64,000 nucleotides of DNA, taken from Oscarella lobularis. Lineage: Eukaryota; Porifera; Homoscleromorpha; Homosclerophorida; Oscarellidae. Below the pieces are notes generated by a model. The model saw nothing but the letters and a program-made list of their open reading frames with translations. It searched no databases and was not told where the DNA came from. Positions 1 through 14,495 of this stretch are shown here, one piece after another. Location: the NCBI RefSeq assembly GCF_947507565.1, contig NC_089177.1:1488001-1552000 (forward strand), written 5' to 3'. Made by a program: the position numbers and the translations under genes. Within the stretch, counting starts at the first letter, position 1; every line of letters begins with the position of its first letter.

Positions 1-3000
1 CGGGCCTAAATACCTTCCAAAGCTTAAGTCCAATCTCAGCTGAAGACCTGGTATGGTCAACAAAAAGATACACCAGGCAGATCTTAGTCCACAAACACCT
101 GTGGCGCAAGATACACGCGTGAACCACATAGCTACTATAGCGCTGAAAAGAGTCTTTACTTGGATGCAGCCCGTTGAACAGATACAAACGACTCGGCTTC
201 CGCTTTGCAAGCCGAAAGAGAAAACCACGCTTCTATGCACCTCTTGTTGGCTCTTACTCTATCCATCCATGCTTTTCCCAAAGTGGCGTTTGTGGGTTGC
301 AGTGTCTCCAGAAGAAGCCGAAAAGCAACCAAATCTAAAGTCTAAAGATTTTCGCAAAATACCTCTTAATTGCAACGAAAGAATGACTCAACGTGCTGTG
401 ATATATCTCACCATTCTGTCTGTGTCTTCAAATCCTTGAAACTGGCACACGGAAGGAATGATGGCCGGATTTATTCGGACTGCCTCTGAAAAACATTTTA
501 GTCGATCTCGAACTCGCTCAAATGCCAAGTGGAGAGCAGGAAGAGATGGAACAAACGGCTTCCCCTTCTCCAAGTCAGACTTTTCAAAGTCTACAGCAAC
601 CATTTCGTTAAAACTACTCCAGACCGCGTCTTCAACAAGCTAAAGAGCCCACTATTGGTTAATCCAATACTCTACACATGAATCAATGAGACGCTACCTT
701 TAGCCTACCGTCGTCTTCAAGCAATTCAATGCTGTGATTCATACGAACGTAATCGTGCAGGTATCGACGAGCTTTTTCAACGTCATCACAATCGTCTTCA
801 ACGTGTTTTCCAATAGCGGATTCTGCAAAAACTCGATCAAGAATCAAAGTAAATTTTTCGTTACCTAAATAAAAAATCAATGCCAAAGGATTATTTTAGT
901 ATGAGACGTGCCAGCTTTAAGTTTCGCCTGCTTAATCAGGGCGTCGACCTCGTCTCTAACAAGGCTTGAAAAGGGGAAACGAGCCTGAAAGTGCCGTCTT
1001 CCAAAACCAGACGTCAAAACGGGAAACCGTTGGTTAACTGTCAACCGATCGGTAGTAAGAAGGTCGTCATAATTCAAAGGCAAAAGGTGCTGATTGGAAA
1101 AGATTGCAATCCATAGAGTTTTCACCCAACTAGGACGCTCGACGGAAGCAAGAGAAAAATTTGAATCTAAATCAATAGAGCAGATAATCTTTGCAAGAAT
1201 CGGTGTGACAATATCGACAATCCTCAGCCATAGCGCACGACGGAAAGTGCCGCCTGCTTGAATTTTTGTTAGACTAAGTGCTTCGCGTTTAACCCACTCT
1301 CTCCCACCGTCTTCAACAGCTTTACCGTCCCTCTCCACAAGAAGGGCGATGACTCGTTGCTTTAGCGCGGCCAGGAAGAGCTCGTCGTCAAAAATAAGAT
1401 GTACAAATAGCTCGAGACGATCTCGAGCTCGGCTACGCGGACACGAATCAACGTCTTCCAATCGACTAATTGCTCCGTGAATAGACGAGCGAAACAGAAA
1501 GACCGCATCGACTACTGCTGCTTCCGATGCGTCTTCGCTATCCGCCAATAAACCTAAAAGGGAACTTATCTTTTTTCCAACTAGAGAAGTGATAGATGGA
1601 TATTGCGTCTGTTCAGCCGGTAACAAGTCGTCAATGTGAACTTCGGTCCACAAACCACCAATAAATCCAACAAAGCAGCCTCGAGCTGTACGCGGTAGAT
1701 GCACGACAAAAAGGACGTGCTTTCGACGTTCTTCTCCTCGACGAGAAGCCGCTTCTCGTGCATCCTCGACGATATAACGAGCACAGGCGAACAGATCGTC
1801 ACTGATGCTACCAGGCTCTCCTGTGACGATAAGTAAAGCGTTTCCGGCACAACTCGACGAGAAAAACTCGTTCACCGTCGAAGAAAACTGATACTCGGTA
1901 TCAAAGTTTTGCAAAGCGACGCGTTTCGTAAAGCAGTTGATCGTCTGCTGCAAATTCAAGACGCAATCTTTAGACAAAATCTTGGAATGCGTCGTCACTT
2001 GAATGAGCATTCCGCCCGCAGATGATTCTTTCCTAATCAGACGATGCAAGAAATCGACAAGACTCGAATGACACTGCTTTTCAAAGTAGACATCCCAATA
2101 CATCAAAGCTTCGGATCGAAGAGAGGAGGCGGTCAGGCGAGCAACGGCGTCTGGAGAGGCAAGCTGAAGAAACGCAAATCGACTAGCTTCAAAAACGGCC
2201 TCTTCCCATGCGACGTCCCTTTCGTCGGACGTTACTTCGACTCCGCATTCCCGCTCATCAATCTCTCTGCTCACTCTCAGAACGACAGTCGCAACGGCGT
2301 CGTCGTGGTAGCCAATGAACGCATCCTCAATTTGAAACGACGATTTTTGTCGTGATACCGTCGCTTCATCGCCACGAGAAAAACCTTGAATGGTGACCTC
2401 AGAGAACGCAATGACCCATTTTTTCAATTTATCAACTATTCGCTGCTGTTGAGGTGTCAGAACCGAAGACATCGCCATAAAATGCTTTTCCATACGATTG
2501 ATCAAAGGAATAGGATATTTTTGGTAAACTGTTTCCCTCTCGGCAATTAAAATCAAGCGGAAGTTGGAATGAACTCGACACTTGACGCGGTGGCTGCCCA
2601 AGCCCAAATCAACATACCTCTCTTCGCCGAAGTAAAGGTAATATTGATTCAGGGTGTCGTAAAGGCTCTCGTACAAGTTCTCCAAATTGAGAAGAATTAG
2701 TGTTCGCCCCGTCTCCATGCACACTTTCACCAAGTTAATGTTGCGACAAACTTGACTATATTCTTGGTCATTGGGAAAGTTGCTTCCAAATATAACGCAA
2801 GGATTGCTTTGCGTGAAAAACTTTTGACGAACGATGCCAAGAGCTGCCTGATTTTCGGTGAGAAGCAGCAGATATCGCGTTTCGTCCGATCCGTCTTCGA
2901 TTGTAGAGCTGGCTAAATTAGCACGAACTAATGCTACCGAGTCACTAGTTGAGCATGCTCCAACAGCGACATTCTGTGAAAAGAGATACCGGCAAAAGAC

Positions 3001-6000
3001 TTCAACCGGATCAATTTTTTTCAAGTGAAGACCGCCGAAATTGCGCTGGACGACGTGAATAAGTTCCTTTTCGGAGAGGTCTTTTCCGCTCGACATGCAA
3101 AAGGAGAATATCATCTTGACAAGGCTACGAAAAACTTGTTTATGACACCAATCAAGATTATAATGTTCAGGGCTAAATATTCTGCTTACCTATAAAAATC
3201 TCTCAAGCCAAAAAATTCACGACCTTCTTCTTTTTGCGATTGATAAATTTCGAGGTAAGCCTTTGCTAGTCCATTGATGTAGTGCGTTTCCATGAGCAGA
3301 AGGGTTTGCTGATCAGCACTGCATATACCCTTAGCACTTGCGATCAATTCCTTGTCGTCTGGCACTTCTCTCTGCACCAAGATTCCTCTGTTCATTTTCG
3401 CAGGATCCAGAGCCCAATTAGAAATGCCCACAAAAGCAACTCGATTGATCACCGAACAAGAACCTAAAAGGAAACGTTTATACAGCCTTTAATGAAAGAC
3501 CCATTTTTGATTAGAAAACGGAGGCATTATACAAATAGTGCAATACTAGTTATAGTAGTATACTAGTGGTCACTGCATAAGGGTACAAAAACGGCGAAAA
3601 GACAATAAACGTTTTGAATACTACATTCAGGGACGACTAATATACATGCAAAATAAGTACAGGGCGCGAAAGCACCATAGATTTGTCCGAAAAAGAAGAT
3701 GCCTACTCGTCTAGTAAGGCCGAGGTTTGAAGTATAGCTGAGTGACGCGCCCAGCCTCTATATTACCTCACAACTATCAGTAATTTAATGCGCCAATAAC
3801 GACGCCACTTACAATCTCTATAAAACGTTTCATAAAAGACAATATAACTTACCTTGTTCTTCAACTCCAGCCCCAGTAGTTCCATCATCCAACAAAGGAT
3901 GCAGAGCTTTCAAAGGCAGTTTCGGAGAATCTTCAGCTAAGCCGACTTCATCCAATACAACGCAGGAAACATATCGTTGAGGGTTCTGCTCTCTCTGCAT
4001 TGCTTGGCACTCTTTGAACGTGTCAATGATTCCTTCCGCAGCTGAGAGCTGACTGCACTGGAAAGATACCATGTGAACTTCTTTTAAACATTTGAAGAGA
4101 GGACTCTGAGAGTGGGCTCCTCTCATCGCATCTGCTACGACGCCTTTTGCAAGCGATTTCGAACTGCCAGGTTTTCCTACGAGAAAAAGTGGAATGCGAA
4201 GATCAATACAAATGACCATCATGAAAACGTTTTCTTTGAGAGCGTGATTGCGACCAATTTTCGGCGGAAGCTGCAATTGATCGAGGAAGGCGTTCTGGCA
4301 ATAATCGATTTCTTTTCGAAAATGCACTGCACTTTGCAAACGGCAGGGCGATTTGAAGAAACGAACGACGGTTTCTTGAAAAGCGGTCCGATCTTGCAAG
4401 CGAGCCTGATAGCCTACGGCAAGAGCGAGAACTAGAGCGCGAGTCAAAGAATCCAGAGGCGAATAGCGACGAAATCTTCCGGCAGACCTTTCACCCTTTT
4501 CGTACTGCTCCTTGAGAATAGGATCTAGAACACTCTTGAGCTCGTAAATCCTGATCATAACGATCATCGCCCTTTCGACGTCTCTCAAACTCACAAAACT
4601 GCATTCGTCTTTCTCCTTTCGCATGAATTCTTGAGAAGCGGCTAAAACTCCAGCAATGACGCCAATGAGCGCCTGAGAACGCTGCTCTACCAATTTCTCT
4701 ACGTGCCTCTCGACGATTCGTCGAATGTATTTTTTTTCTGTTTTGTCGTTGAGCTGACCAAAGTCCCACACTAAGTCTTTCATGCTATCCGGTAAGGGGT
4801 GAACGCGATAGACAAGTTGTCTCAAAGGAATGGTACCGAGACGATCTTCTGTGTCACTTGATCGAATGCGATATCCAAGCCCAGCAGACTCCAATTTTCT
4901 TATCATGCTCTCCGTATGCTTTCGGTACGGATTGCAAGCAGCAATAACATGAAGACGCTTCCCAAATCCCCAGATAGCCCGACCGTTGACTCGTCCGTCA
5001 CACATTATTTCCTTTATCAAACCGACAGCATCTGTCGTGTTGGCTTCGTCAAAGAAAAGCACAGTGTTGACACTTTGCCTAGTGTTTCGCATTGCTTGCT
5101 TCTCCGCTTGTTGGACCTTGATGCTAATATCCGCTCCAGTTGTTCCTCCGTGGACCTTCATCACAATTAAATTATTAACTCCTGTCTGTTTCGCTTCGAG
5201 TAAACACATGTACTGTATAAGTCGCGTTTTCCCGCAACCTGTTTCTCCCATAACGACTACCGGTATGCCGCAGCGAAATCTCATGCGAATAGCCATTATC
5301 TTGACAACGTTATCGACGGTAAGCTCGTAAGTAAGATCGGGGTCCCCTCTTGAAGAGAAAGAAAGGCCCATGACATTGCAAAGAGCGTCAATAAGTCTGC
5401 TCTTTGGCCACTGGTTGTAGTCACTTGCCAAATCAAAGCCCTGGCGTGTGAGAGACTGGCTGAGATCTGGAGTCATGATTTGCTCGTCAAGAGTTTCTCC
5501 CGAAGAAGAATCAATAAGCTGACCATTTTGCGTGACTCTCAGCCCCATTATCGTCATAGTCTGGCGATCTTCGTTGAAGAAGAGATAAGGGTGAGACGAT
5601 TGCTCCCAATTACGACGAGCTCGGTACCGATTTAAATCGTCTATCTGAACCGAATCGTTCAAGAACGGAGTCGAAAAGTCCGTCGACATGATTATCATTA
5701 GCTTTAAAACAAACGCCTTTAGACCCTGAAGTGTATTTCCACACACTTGCACGTCGCAAAACAAGTTCTTTTCGCAGTCGTCCAATTGAATGCTCAAGAA
5801 GCGAGTGAAATGACGAATTATAGACCAAGATGGATTTTTTATACTGCAGAACTCCAAAAGAACACTGAGCGTTTGCGCGTAGCTCTGCCTCGACGATACC
5901 GCTTCAAACTTGAAATTATCGAGATTTTCGCTGCGACGATACCGCGTCAAATACTGGAAAACGCGCTGATAATCTTGGCCCGGAATTTCCTGCAAATTAA

Positions 6001-9000
6001 ATGACGCGTTTCTCTCTGGAGATTGGATCACTTCGGCTGGACTACAACAACGAAGTGAAGGTAAGTAGTAAAGGAACGAAATCGCTTTTCGATGTCGCCA
6101 CCGACTACCAGCCAGTTTCTTAACCATTCGTTCTTGACTATCAGGGTACGTGCATTCCAGGACGTACAAATCAGTTGGCCGCTTGCGCCAAACTTGACCT
6201 CTAGAATCTGTGAGCTGACCGAGGAGCAACAAATTTATTAGAAGATCGTCGAGGCCTCGTTGAACAAAGGGCGATATGTCAAAATGAATGAGTCGTGACG
6301 ATCGGCGATCGTCACAGCTCTCCCGCAGGAGAAAAACGACTGCATCTGCATTTGCATGAAATTCGTAGAGTGGCACGGTCACCTGTGATAGGCATGAATT
6401 TTCTGCAACTCGATTGACGAAATGCGACTTTCCTACACCAGCTCGGGTAGAATAGACAACGCGAACACATGATTTTTCAGAGTCGACAAAATTGGCGCGC
6501 TTAGCTCGTCTCAACGAGGATTTTGCCGAATATTGCCGCCTCAGGTAGTCCTGTGTCTCCTCGGGATCAGGACAGATGGGTGCCTGCCTTTTATCCCGTT
6601 CGAATGCAGAAGCCATGTACGGACAAGATCGATACTCGTTGTCGGAAAAAGCGCAGATAATTGCCAGGCAATAGTCGTCTCGACTTCCAACGCTAAGTTT
6701 TTCAAATTCCTCGACAGCTGCGTAGCTCACGTCATAAGCTAAACGGTCAGCAGCGATTAAGCAGAAAATACGTCGATTATGAGCCGGATCATTTAGGGCA
6801 CGTCTCCAAAAGAGAGAAATAGCTTCAACTGTTGTTGTCGACGAACAGAGTAGAGCTTCTTGGGAAGACGGCAAGGACAAATCTGAATCTCTCATATAGA
6901 GAAAAAGTGCCGTTGGAAAGACGTCGCTTTCAGGTACGACGAAAAGATTAGGGTAGCCAGGTTTTAGATGGCTAGTGGGAATCGAGCGACGCGCCAACTT
7001 CGGTGCAGTTATGGCAAGTAAATTGAGAAATTTTCCGAGTGTCTGTAGCGTAATATAGTCTTCGTTATAACGATTGAAAACAAGTGGCTTGCAGGAGGAA
7101 ATTTCAAAAACTTCTGGAATCTCGGCTTCCGCTGTAGAACTGAGAGAGGGCAGATGGCGAAGGGACAGGAGAGAAGAATATCGTTCTTCAGGAAGTATCT
7201 GCCTTTGAGAATCACTTTCGTCGGAGGTCACAGAAACTTTGTTTATAATGACGACGACGTCCTTGGTCACAACGTCAGGTTTGATGCACTCCAGAAGAGT
7301 GAAGGCATCGCGCGACATGGTGTGTAGTCGATTTCGAGCTACACTGCCGAGCTCGCGAGCAAGAACCAAAATTTGGGCCGTTGTGAAGTAGTTCAAATAA
7401 TACCACTGCGACCTCACATCGGCAATATGCTCCCTCCACCGCTCCAAGTCATTCTCAATCTCACGAGCGGCATTGCACATTTCCTCCACCATTCGGGGTC
7501 GGCTGCAATGAAACGTTTTACTCCATTTAAGGTATTTGACGTGGCCAGCAAGACAAAGAGCTGCAACGGCTGTTGCCAACCTCATCGCACTGTCAAGGCC
7601 CCTGCTAAAGGTGACAACGGCATTCGCTTGCCTGTCGTCGTGACTGGACACAAGAATGAGGCGGCTCTGAAGGTCTTTGAGGTCGTCGAGACTCAGAGTT
7701 TTACCGCGAGAAACATATTTTCGCGATTGAACTGACGGACCAGAAGAAACAAACAGTCGTACATTTCCAGCCAGCTCTTTAGACATTTCGGCTCCCGATC
7801 TTGATCCAAGCAAGTATCGACCGTACAAATTGATGTTTTCCAATTGCAAAAAGGAAGCCACCTCAACGGAACCCAGCATTCCTTTAGCGTCTCGAAATTC
7901 AGACAAATACTTCTCGCTATCGGTCCATTTCTTTGCAATGCTCCGGTCGATGGCAAGCTTTTCGAACACGCTCGCACACGCTTTCTCAAACTGCGATAGA
8001 TCAGCGTCAGAGTTGAGATCGAAAAGAAAAGCAGAAAAAGCCGAGCAAGCGGCGTTCAAGCAGGCACGCCTGTTGGCAGCAAAACTGGCCGATGAGCGAG
8101 CTCCCGCTAAATTTAGAAAAGTGCCCAGGTGCTTCAAATCTATAAGGAAAAAAAAGTACGAAATCACTCCTTTAGTATCCTAGCACTACCTTTAAAGTCC
8201 GTCCTTATCCACTCGATTAGACCTTTGCACTTTGCGAACTGATTTAAACAGCGAATTCTCGCCGGTAATCGCTTCACTTCAAGAAGAAAGCGACCAGCGT
8301 TCGCCATGTCATCTGTCATCGTCGAAAGAGAATTTTTCAAAAATAATGGCGAATCCTACCAAAAACATAGAAAGAAGTTGCAATGCAGAATGCTTATACT
8401 GCCTATTATTAATAAATTACCAGTTGGCAAACGTTCTCGATGCTCTCAAAGCGTTGACTGATTCCGAGTGCTTCGTGAACGTTTTTAATCGCTTTGGCTG
8501 CTTCAATAGAACTGCTGGTTTCGCCAAAGGCAGCAATTCTTGCCAGCTGACAAGTTACCCAATGTCCGCTATCAGAATTCTGGTGCAAAGTGTTACTGTT
8601 AATTATCTCAAGCTCTTGACGGAGAGCTGCTTCGTTTCGCAGATAAATCCCAAAACGATTCTTTACCGCTTCCAAAGTAATCGAGCCAGAAATAAGAGTT
8701 GAGCTCATTTCGTTCCACTCAACGAAAACCGGCTGCATAACACACCGCTCTATCTCCGCAAGAGAAAGCGCTGCTCCATCTTCACGTGAGCGCACTTCTC
8801 TTTCCCCAATTTCCTTCCATATTTGGGCGAATACAAAACTTTGCTTCAATGCGTATAACAATTTCAAATGACAGTAAATTCTGTGCGGAACGGAGAAAAA
8901 AACGAACTGCTCGTGCTTGTCTCTCCTGGTAAGATTTTTCAGAGGAACATTTCGAACGTCCATTGAGAGGCGATCAGAAAGATTTTGACAATCAGCTGAA

Positions 9001-12000
9001 AAGAAAAAAGAATACAATGCCTATTAGAAAATAACACCAGTATTAATACCAATTCCTCCCAGCTGGTGACAAAACCCAAGGAAGTTTTGAATAATTTTCC
9101 GCTCTTTCTCAAATTCAGCAAGAACAGTTGCTTGCTGCATAACGCTACTGTGAACAATTTCTCTCAATCCGGGAGAAACTATGCCGCACAACGTAGCCAT
9201 CTTCTCATTCACTGGCTTTATAACTGAAAACTGCTGGTACGTAATAGTAGCGCGTTGGAGCCCAATTGCGAAAAACTTCAGCAATGACGACACTTTTAAG
9301 TAGACATCAGAAACTCTTGGAGCAACCGAAAGTTTATCTGAAAAACACCATAACATGTGTGCGTCTCCACGCGATGACAGTACTACATCTTACCTGATCG
9401 GCGTAACAACGTTTCCCAAAAAGAAAACTTCAGTATACCTTCTAACCAGACATCGTCTGACGCGTCCATCCTGGGATACATTTCTCTCAAGAAAACATTC
9501 ATGAGATCAAACTTGGACCCGTTCAACAGTAGCTGAACGACAGCTTCATGTCGTCTTGCATTCTAAAGCACCATGTTGATATTGCTTCATGCAGACGCCT
9601 TGAGCAGGCTAAACCTTTGAAAGGTTAAGAACAGCCTCTTCAGCAGCTCTGTTCAAGCAGAATCGAATAGAAGGATGAAGTTCGTCGGTTTTCGAAAGGC
9701 AATACGCCTCTAGTAGTACAAATTCATCTACCTAAATTTAAGACCAAATGAAAAAATATTAAGAAAAGCCGCCTGATGCGTGTACCAAGCGCAAGTCAGC
9801 CGAAAGACGGTTTCCCAACAGAGTTACCCAAGCGTCCGCCAAAACCTTTTTCAGAGAACCTTGGTTAATAATGAGCTCCCAGCACTGTAAGAGAAGAGAT
9901 AAATCAGGAAAGAGCTTTAGACAACTAAAATACCTCTATTGCTCTATTCAGATCTTTTGACTTTGTTGGCCTTGCTGGTGACAAACTGCGCAGCCAATTA
10001 GCGACGATGACGACGATCGTTTCAAGCACCTTGGTGTTATCTGTCGTTGATTTCAACATTCCGGAGCTGTTTTGTTTCAAATCCACAACGACGCAGAGAT
10101 GAGAAAATGCCAGATCGACTAAAGCTCGAATTTCTCTTTTGAATCGCTCTTCGCAGTACTCTCTGCAAGCAATGACCAAGAGCTTAATAGTGGCTGAAAT
10201 TCCGTTGTTTGAAACGGTGCGATGTTCTTCCGCAGAGAGCCAACTAATAGAAAAGAACGAAATTAGAGAGAGCTTTTCACAGAAACATGCTGGATGCCCA
10301 ACCTCTGTTTTTCAGACACACGACCGGCCAGCAATGGGACGCTTTTCTGAAGAAAATCGATCTAAAAAAGTTGGTTTTGCAAGGCAATTGTAGTACGCAA
10401 TACTGCTATTGCAGCGTACGAGTGGATCGGATGAGAAACGAGAGGGTCTTTTAAACGCAGTAAACCTTTTTGACACAGCAGTCAGAATTTCGCCCGGATG
10501 CCCATAATCAACCCAATCAGCCAACTCGCTGGCTTTAACAGAAAATAGTACAGCTCGTATAAGCAACGCATCAAGCCGAAACAAGTCTACGAGAAATGAC
10601 ATGTTGGACGGGAAAGCCCTAGAGAAAAATAGACACGAAAAATTGCTCTAATTACGAAAACAACGACAAATTGAACTCACCCTGCTTTTGACTTGGATCT
10701 GAAAGTCATAGCCGCATCAAGCAAGCCACCTAGTCCCCACCACTGCTGAGAATCCGGATCGTGGTCTAATGACCGCTGAAACGGTTTCGACACTCCCACG
10801 ACAAAGTGGTACAAAGGCAGCACTCGAATCCAACTACTGATCTGCGAATTCAGCAACGCAAAAAGAACTTCAAAAACAGCCGAAGCGACATCTCTAAAAA
10901 AAATTCGCATGAAATTGTGACAAAACGAAAAGACAAACGGACTCGTCGTTGCCGAAATGTCCAAATACGGCGTCCAGTGCAGGACAAGCTCTGTTTTTCA
11001 GGTCGGCACGCAAGGTTAGCGGAAAGGAAAGCGATACATATTCGGTGAAAGAAAAGAGTTTCTTGAGTCGAAAATCATACTGTTGACAAACAACAGCGAT
11101 AGCTGCAGCAGCAACAAGTTTATTAGTCGCCTCTTTATCACCACTGTATCGCGACACTTCTTTCAGTTTCGCTTTCATGCAGGAAGCCAAAACCTGAAAA
11201 CACACTGGGTATTGCAATCTTTTGGCCATTATCAAATGAAAATGTACAAAACCTTTGCAGCATCAAAGCCCGCTGGTTCCCATTTTTTAACAGAAGCTCC
11301 CTCTTTGTCTTCAAGAAGAGGAATGCGGCTAATCGAATCAACGACTACTCTCAGACGCTTTAAAGCGCTCGAAGCGATTTCAGAACACGTCTCGACCTCC
11401 AGCGAGCTCCCTGTATGAAATCCAGGCCACTGAGGAATGAACGCCTCAATCGCCACTTCGCGCATCTGCACGTAGCGCGCAGTAGAACGAGATAAGAAAT
11501 TCCATCCTTTCTCTATTCGTCCAGGCTCCTTTCTAATTACATCATCGTATCGATGAAATGTTCCTAGAAAACCCCTCAACAACCGAAATAGAACATTTTA
11601 CAGGCAATAATACCTTCTACAGCATTCTTGAGCGCGTCAGGAAGAACGAGAGCCCGATTCACGACGCCTCCGAGCGAGCTCGGAGTGACAAACTCATACC
11701 GTACCTTCTCGCCTTTTATCACAACGTACTTGTACGCAACCGCGGTGGCTGTTAATTCCCGTGGCAAAATAAATGTGCCAGCTAGACGCAAATACCTAGT
11801 GTTGTCCATAAGTAGCCTGAAAATTGAATAATCAGTCAAAGAAATAATCGTAAAGCTTCAGTGGCAAGCTTACATTGGTTCAGCTACCATCATATCAACA
11901 GCATTCCAGCTCCACGCACCGAGTTCGCCGGCGCCAAATCTAATAGCAACTTTGTCATTTTCCTCGTTGTATGCCCACTCGGGGTGAAGCAGAACATTGA

Positions 12001-13291
12001 AGTGAACCGTAACGCCCGGAGCATCACTGTGATAGTTTTAAAACAAGCTCTAATGAACGTCGTTACGAGTTGTATACAGTACTCACTCTGACGCAGAAGA
12101 ACGATTCGTTTTGTTGGTCTGGTTCTTTTTACCTTCTTCGCTTAAATCGGTAAGCCGCGTCTCTAAATCTACAAGACAATTCGATGGAGATGAAAGAAAA
12201 AAAATCAGACAATAGACCCAACTTTTAGGGCCCTCAGCGACGAGATTTTTGTCGCCTCTTCCTCTTCCCCTGCCTCGTCCTCGCCCAATTCCACGATAGG
12301 CTGCCTGATGCGGGCTATTTCCAATAAAAGAAGACGTCGACCGTCCTCTTCCAATGACAGAACGACTTTGTACACTTTTAGCTATCCGTTAGATATTAGA
12401 TGAGCTACAAATTGATCTGCCTATGTTACTCATGCTCTGATTCTTTTTTGAAAACTCCGTTTCTTCGGTGTTGCCCACAGGGTTCTCAATGGCTGCTGCA
12501 TGCTGGACTTCACAAGCATCATTCTTAAGAACAGCTTTACGTTTAAAGTGGTCTTCATCTACAAAAAATGAAACAGTGCTTCAGAGAAAGAAGAAACGGC
12601 TAATACTGTTCGTCTGGGAAGCATTAACAGCGGCAGCGCCCTCTCCTGGTTTCCTAATAAAAGGCATACAAATGCGACGGTCATCTACTTCAAATCTCAC
12701 AACGTTTCAGAACTTGGAACGCCACTGTTTTTGCGGATCTCGTCTTTAGGCTTCTGCTCACCGGCTACACAAATTGATTTGCAGAACGAGCAGAATGTAC
12801 ATTTAGCTTCTTGAACTTACCCACTGCAGCACCCTCAGTTCCACCGACGTCACCACAAGACGATGATGATAATTGCAATGACGACGTTTTGTCTACAAGC
12901 AAAATATGTGAACTAACACCATGCAAACGCTAGCCAACTACTGTAATCAACTTCTGCGCAAATGGCAAACACAAATTTGATTTCTGAAAGAAATCCTCCT
13001 ACGCATTTCTTCACCTTCCAAAAGATGTGCGTCATCCGACCTCGACGAATTTTCCTGTTTCAGTTTCGCTTTTCGATCGTTCTCCGCGACGTCGAAATGT
13101 CTATTCTCAGCTCCGTCCTCCGTTCCTTTTACTGAGGCGCCGTGGGAAGCATCATGCTGGCCTTCCCAGTCACCTAGAATATCACAATTAAACGTGAACA
13201 AATCATAATCGTCGTCTAAAAGGCTACGATCGAATATATCGATACGCCAAGATCTCTCTATACCTTTCTCCGCTGTTTCGGCGTTGCCCAT
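1..13291 (-). CDS. rnf213-like: RNF213-like giant AAA+ ATPase, 5' part of gene (3' end beyond left edge)
   Basis: Homologue of RNF213 (mysterin), a dynein-like AAA+ ATPase and ubiquitin ligase of lipid droplets and antimicrobial defence. Exons read from splice sites: 13264-13291, 13015-13173, 12821-12892, 12701-12764, 12430-12558, 12223-12381, 12087-12168, 11874-12026, 11614-11816, 11254-11563, 10939-11193, 10681-10893, 10325-10618, 9934-10243, 9786-9894, 9615-9731, 9394-9562, 9050-9337, 8421-8995, 8190-8312, 3853-8139, 3190-3463, about 910-3124, 698-864, 412-639, 160-341, 1-47. The large exon holds three P-loops, AGVGKS, GETGCGKT with Walker B VLFFDEA, and GKPGSSKS with VVLDE. The next exon has the family motif VGISNWALDPAKMNRG. 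Exons at 11254-12026 look like the CBM20 module of the RNF213 N-arm. The N-terminus is charged, low in complexity and has an RG-rich stretch. No RING is seen, so the E3 half must lie to the left. The 389-bp intron at 3464-3852 is long for this gene. Confidence 0.88.
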
Positions 13292-14495
13292 AGCCGTTTC
13301 CCATCCAATTGCGCAGACGTAATCCTCGCCTCTAGGCTTAGTAATAAGCACGACAGTCCTGGAAGTGCTTCCGCCTTGAACGTGAACGAACTAACGATAC
13401 TCCTGGAGTCCAAAAGTGTCAGCAAAACAAAAGGTCGACTTCGCAGACAGCGCTGTTGCAAATGAGTTCTACTAGACACGTGATTCACGTAATAAGCGAC
13501 AAGTGACAGGATACTAAAGCTTGTCTTACGGTCTTCCTATGCTTTGAAAGTGAAAAGACGAGAAGTTGGGCAGCTATTCGGAGCCGATCGTCGGTTATGC
13601 GATCGAGAAATACACTGATAAGGATTTGAGTCGCCTAGATGGTAATATCCTGCGGCGAAAACGACGATGTGCCGGCGTGGCTTTTTGCGCATGCACTGCG
13701 CGAAAGAGGCACGTGACTCGCACTAACGAGCACCTTTACCGGTTCGATTCATTCTGTCTTTTAGCTCCTCCAGAAAGTCCGACTACCTTGAAGACTAAGC
13801 GCCTAAAACGCATTTAAATGGCCCAACTACTTTTCCGAGTAGGACTAGCTTCCGCTTTTGAAAGTGAGCGTGGTCGTTCAAAATTTTCTTAAAGACAGTT
13901 TTTTAGTGAAATAGTCTATAAAAAGAACTAAATGATACGTAAGACTGACTTTATTCTAAAAGTTCTTCGCATGGAGGAAACCTATAATTCTCCTTAGATA
14001 TTTCAAAGGGGAGGTTGCAACCCCCTCAACCCCTGTGGGGAAATTGCGGGTTCAAAGCCAATGACGCTTCGCGCTAGAGGACAGCTTTGTCTTCCACTGG
14101 CGGATCTAGGGAGGGGATCAACATCATAATCCGGCCATATATCGCAGGCCTACCCCTGCTAAGGAAATCAAGGAACATATAGCTAGATATAGAATTTAGT
14201 TCTCTGCAAAGAGGCGACGTAAAGAAAACAAAGCGCAAAGAAGAAAAGCCAGCATAATTGACAGATTAAGGAAGCGTTCGAAGACGCCTATATATGTGGT
14301 ACAGTACCATCATGATGCTGTTGCATGTTTCTTACTAGTTCTACAGTACTGTACTCTTTGATGTGAGATTAGGCGTGGCCAACTACACTACACTTATCTT
14401 GACATTTTCAGACTTTTGAGTTGTTTGTTTTCTGGTGCTCTTGCAAGAAACGGTATCCTATATAGAATTAGTTCAATTAAAAAATTAGAACCAAA
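13292..14495. other. Intergenic region between RNF213-like and glutamate receptor genes
   Basis: About 1.2 kb between the start of the RNF213-like gene and the stop of the glutamate receptor gene. CACGTG E-box-like motifs occur near 13475 and 13712. There is a short palindrome, GGTTGCAACC, near 14012 and a stretch at 14050-14060 that vaguely recalls a Pol III B-box. An 83-codon plus-strand ORF at 13566-13817 has no recognisable domain and no splice partners. I see no supportable gene here. Confidence 0.5.

Noticed and set aside
2044-2355. 103-codon plus-strand ORF
   Set aside because: Antisense to the RNF213-like AAA coding exon, which is clearly the coding strand.
1-13291. RING finger of RNF213
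   Set aside because: I searched the translated exons for a C3HC4 spacing and found none; in the family it lies C-terminal to what is present here.
14000-14090. tRNA or tRNA-derived SINE
   Set aside because: A GGTTCAAAGCC word resembles a B-box, but no cloverleaf or A-box at the right distance could be drawn.
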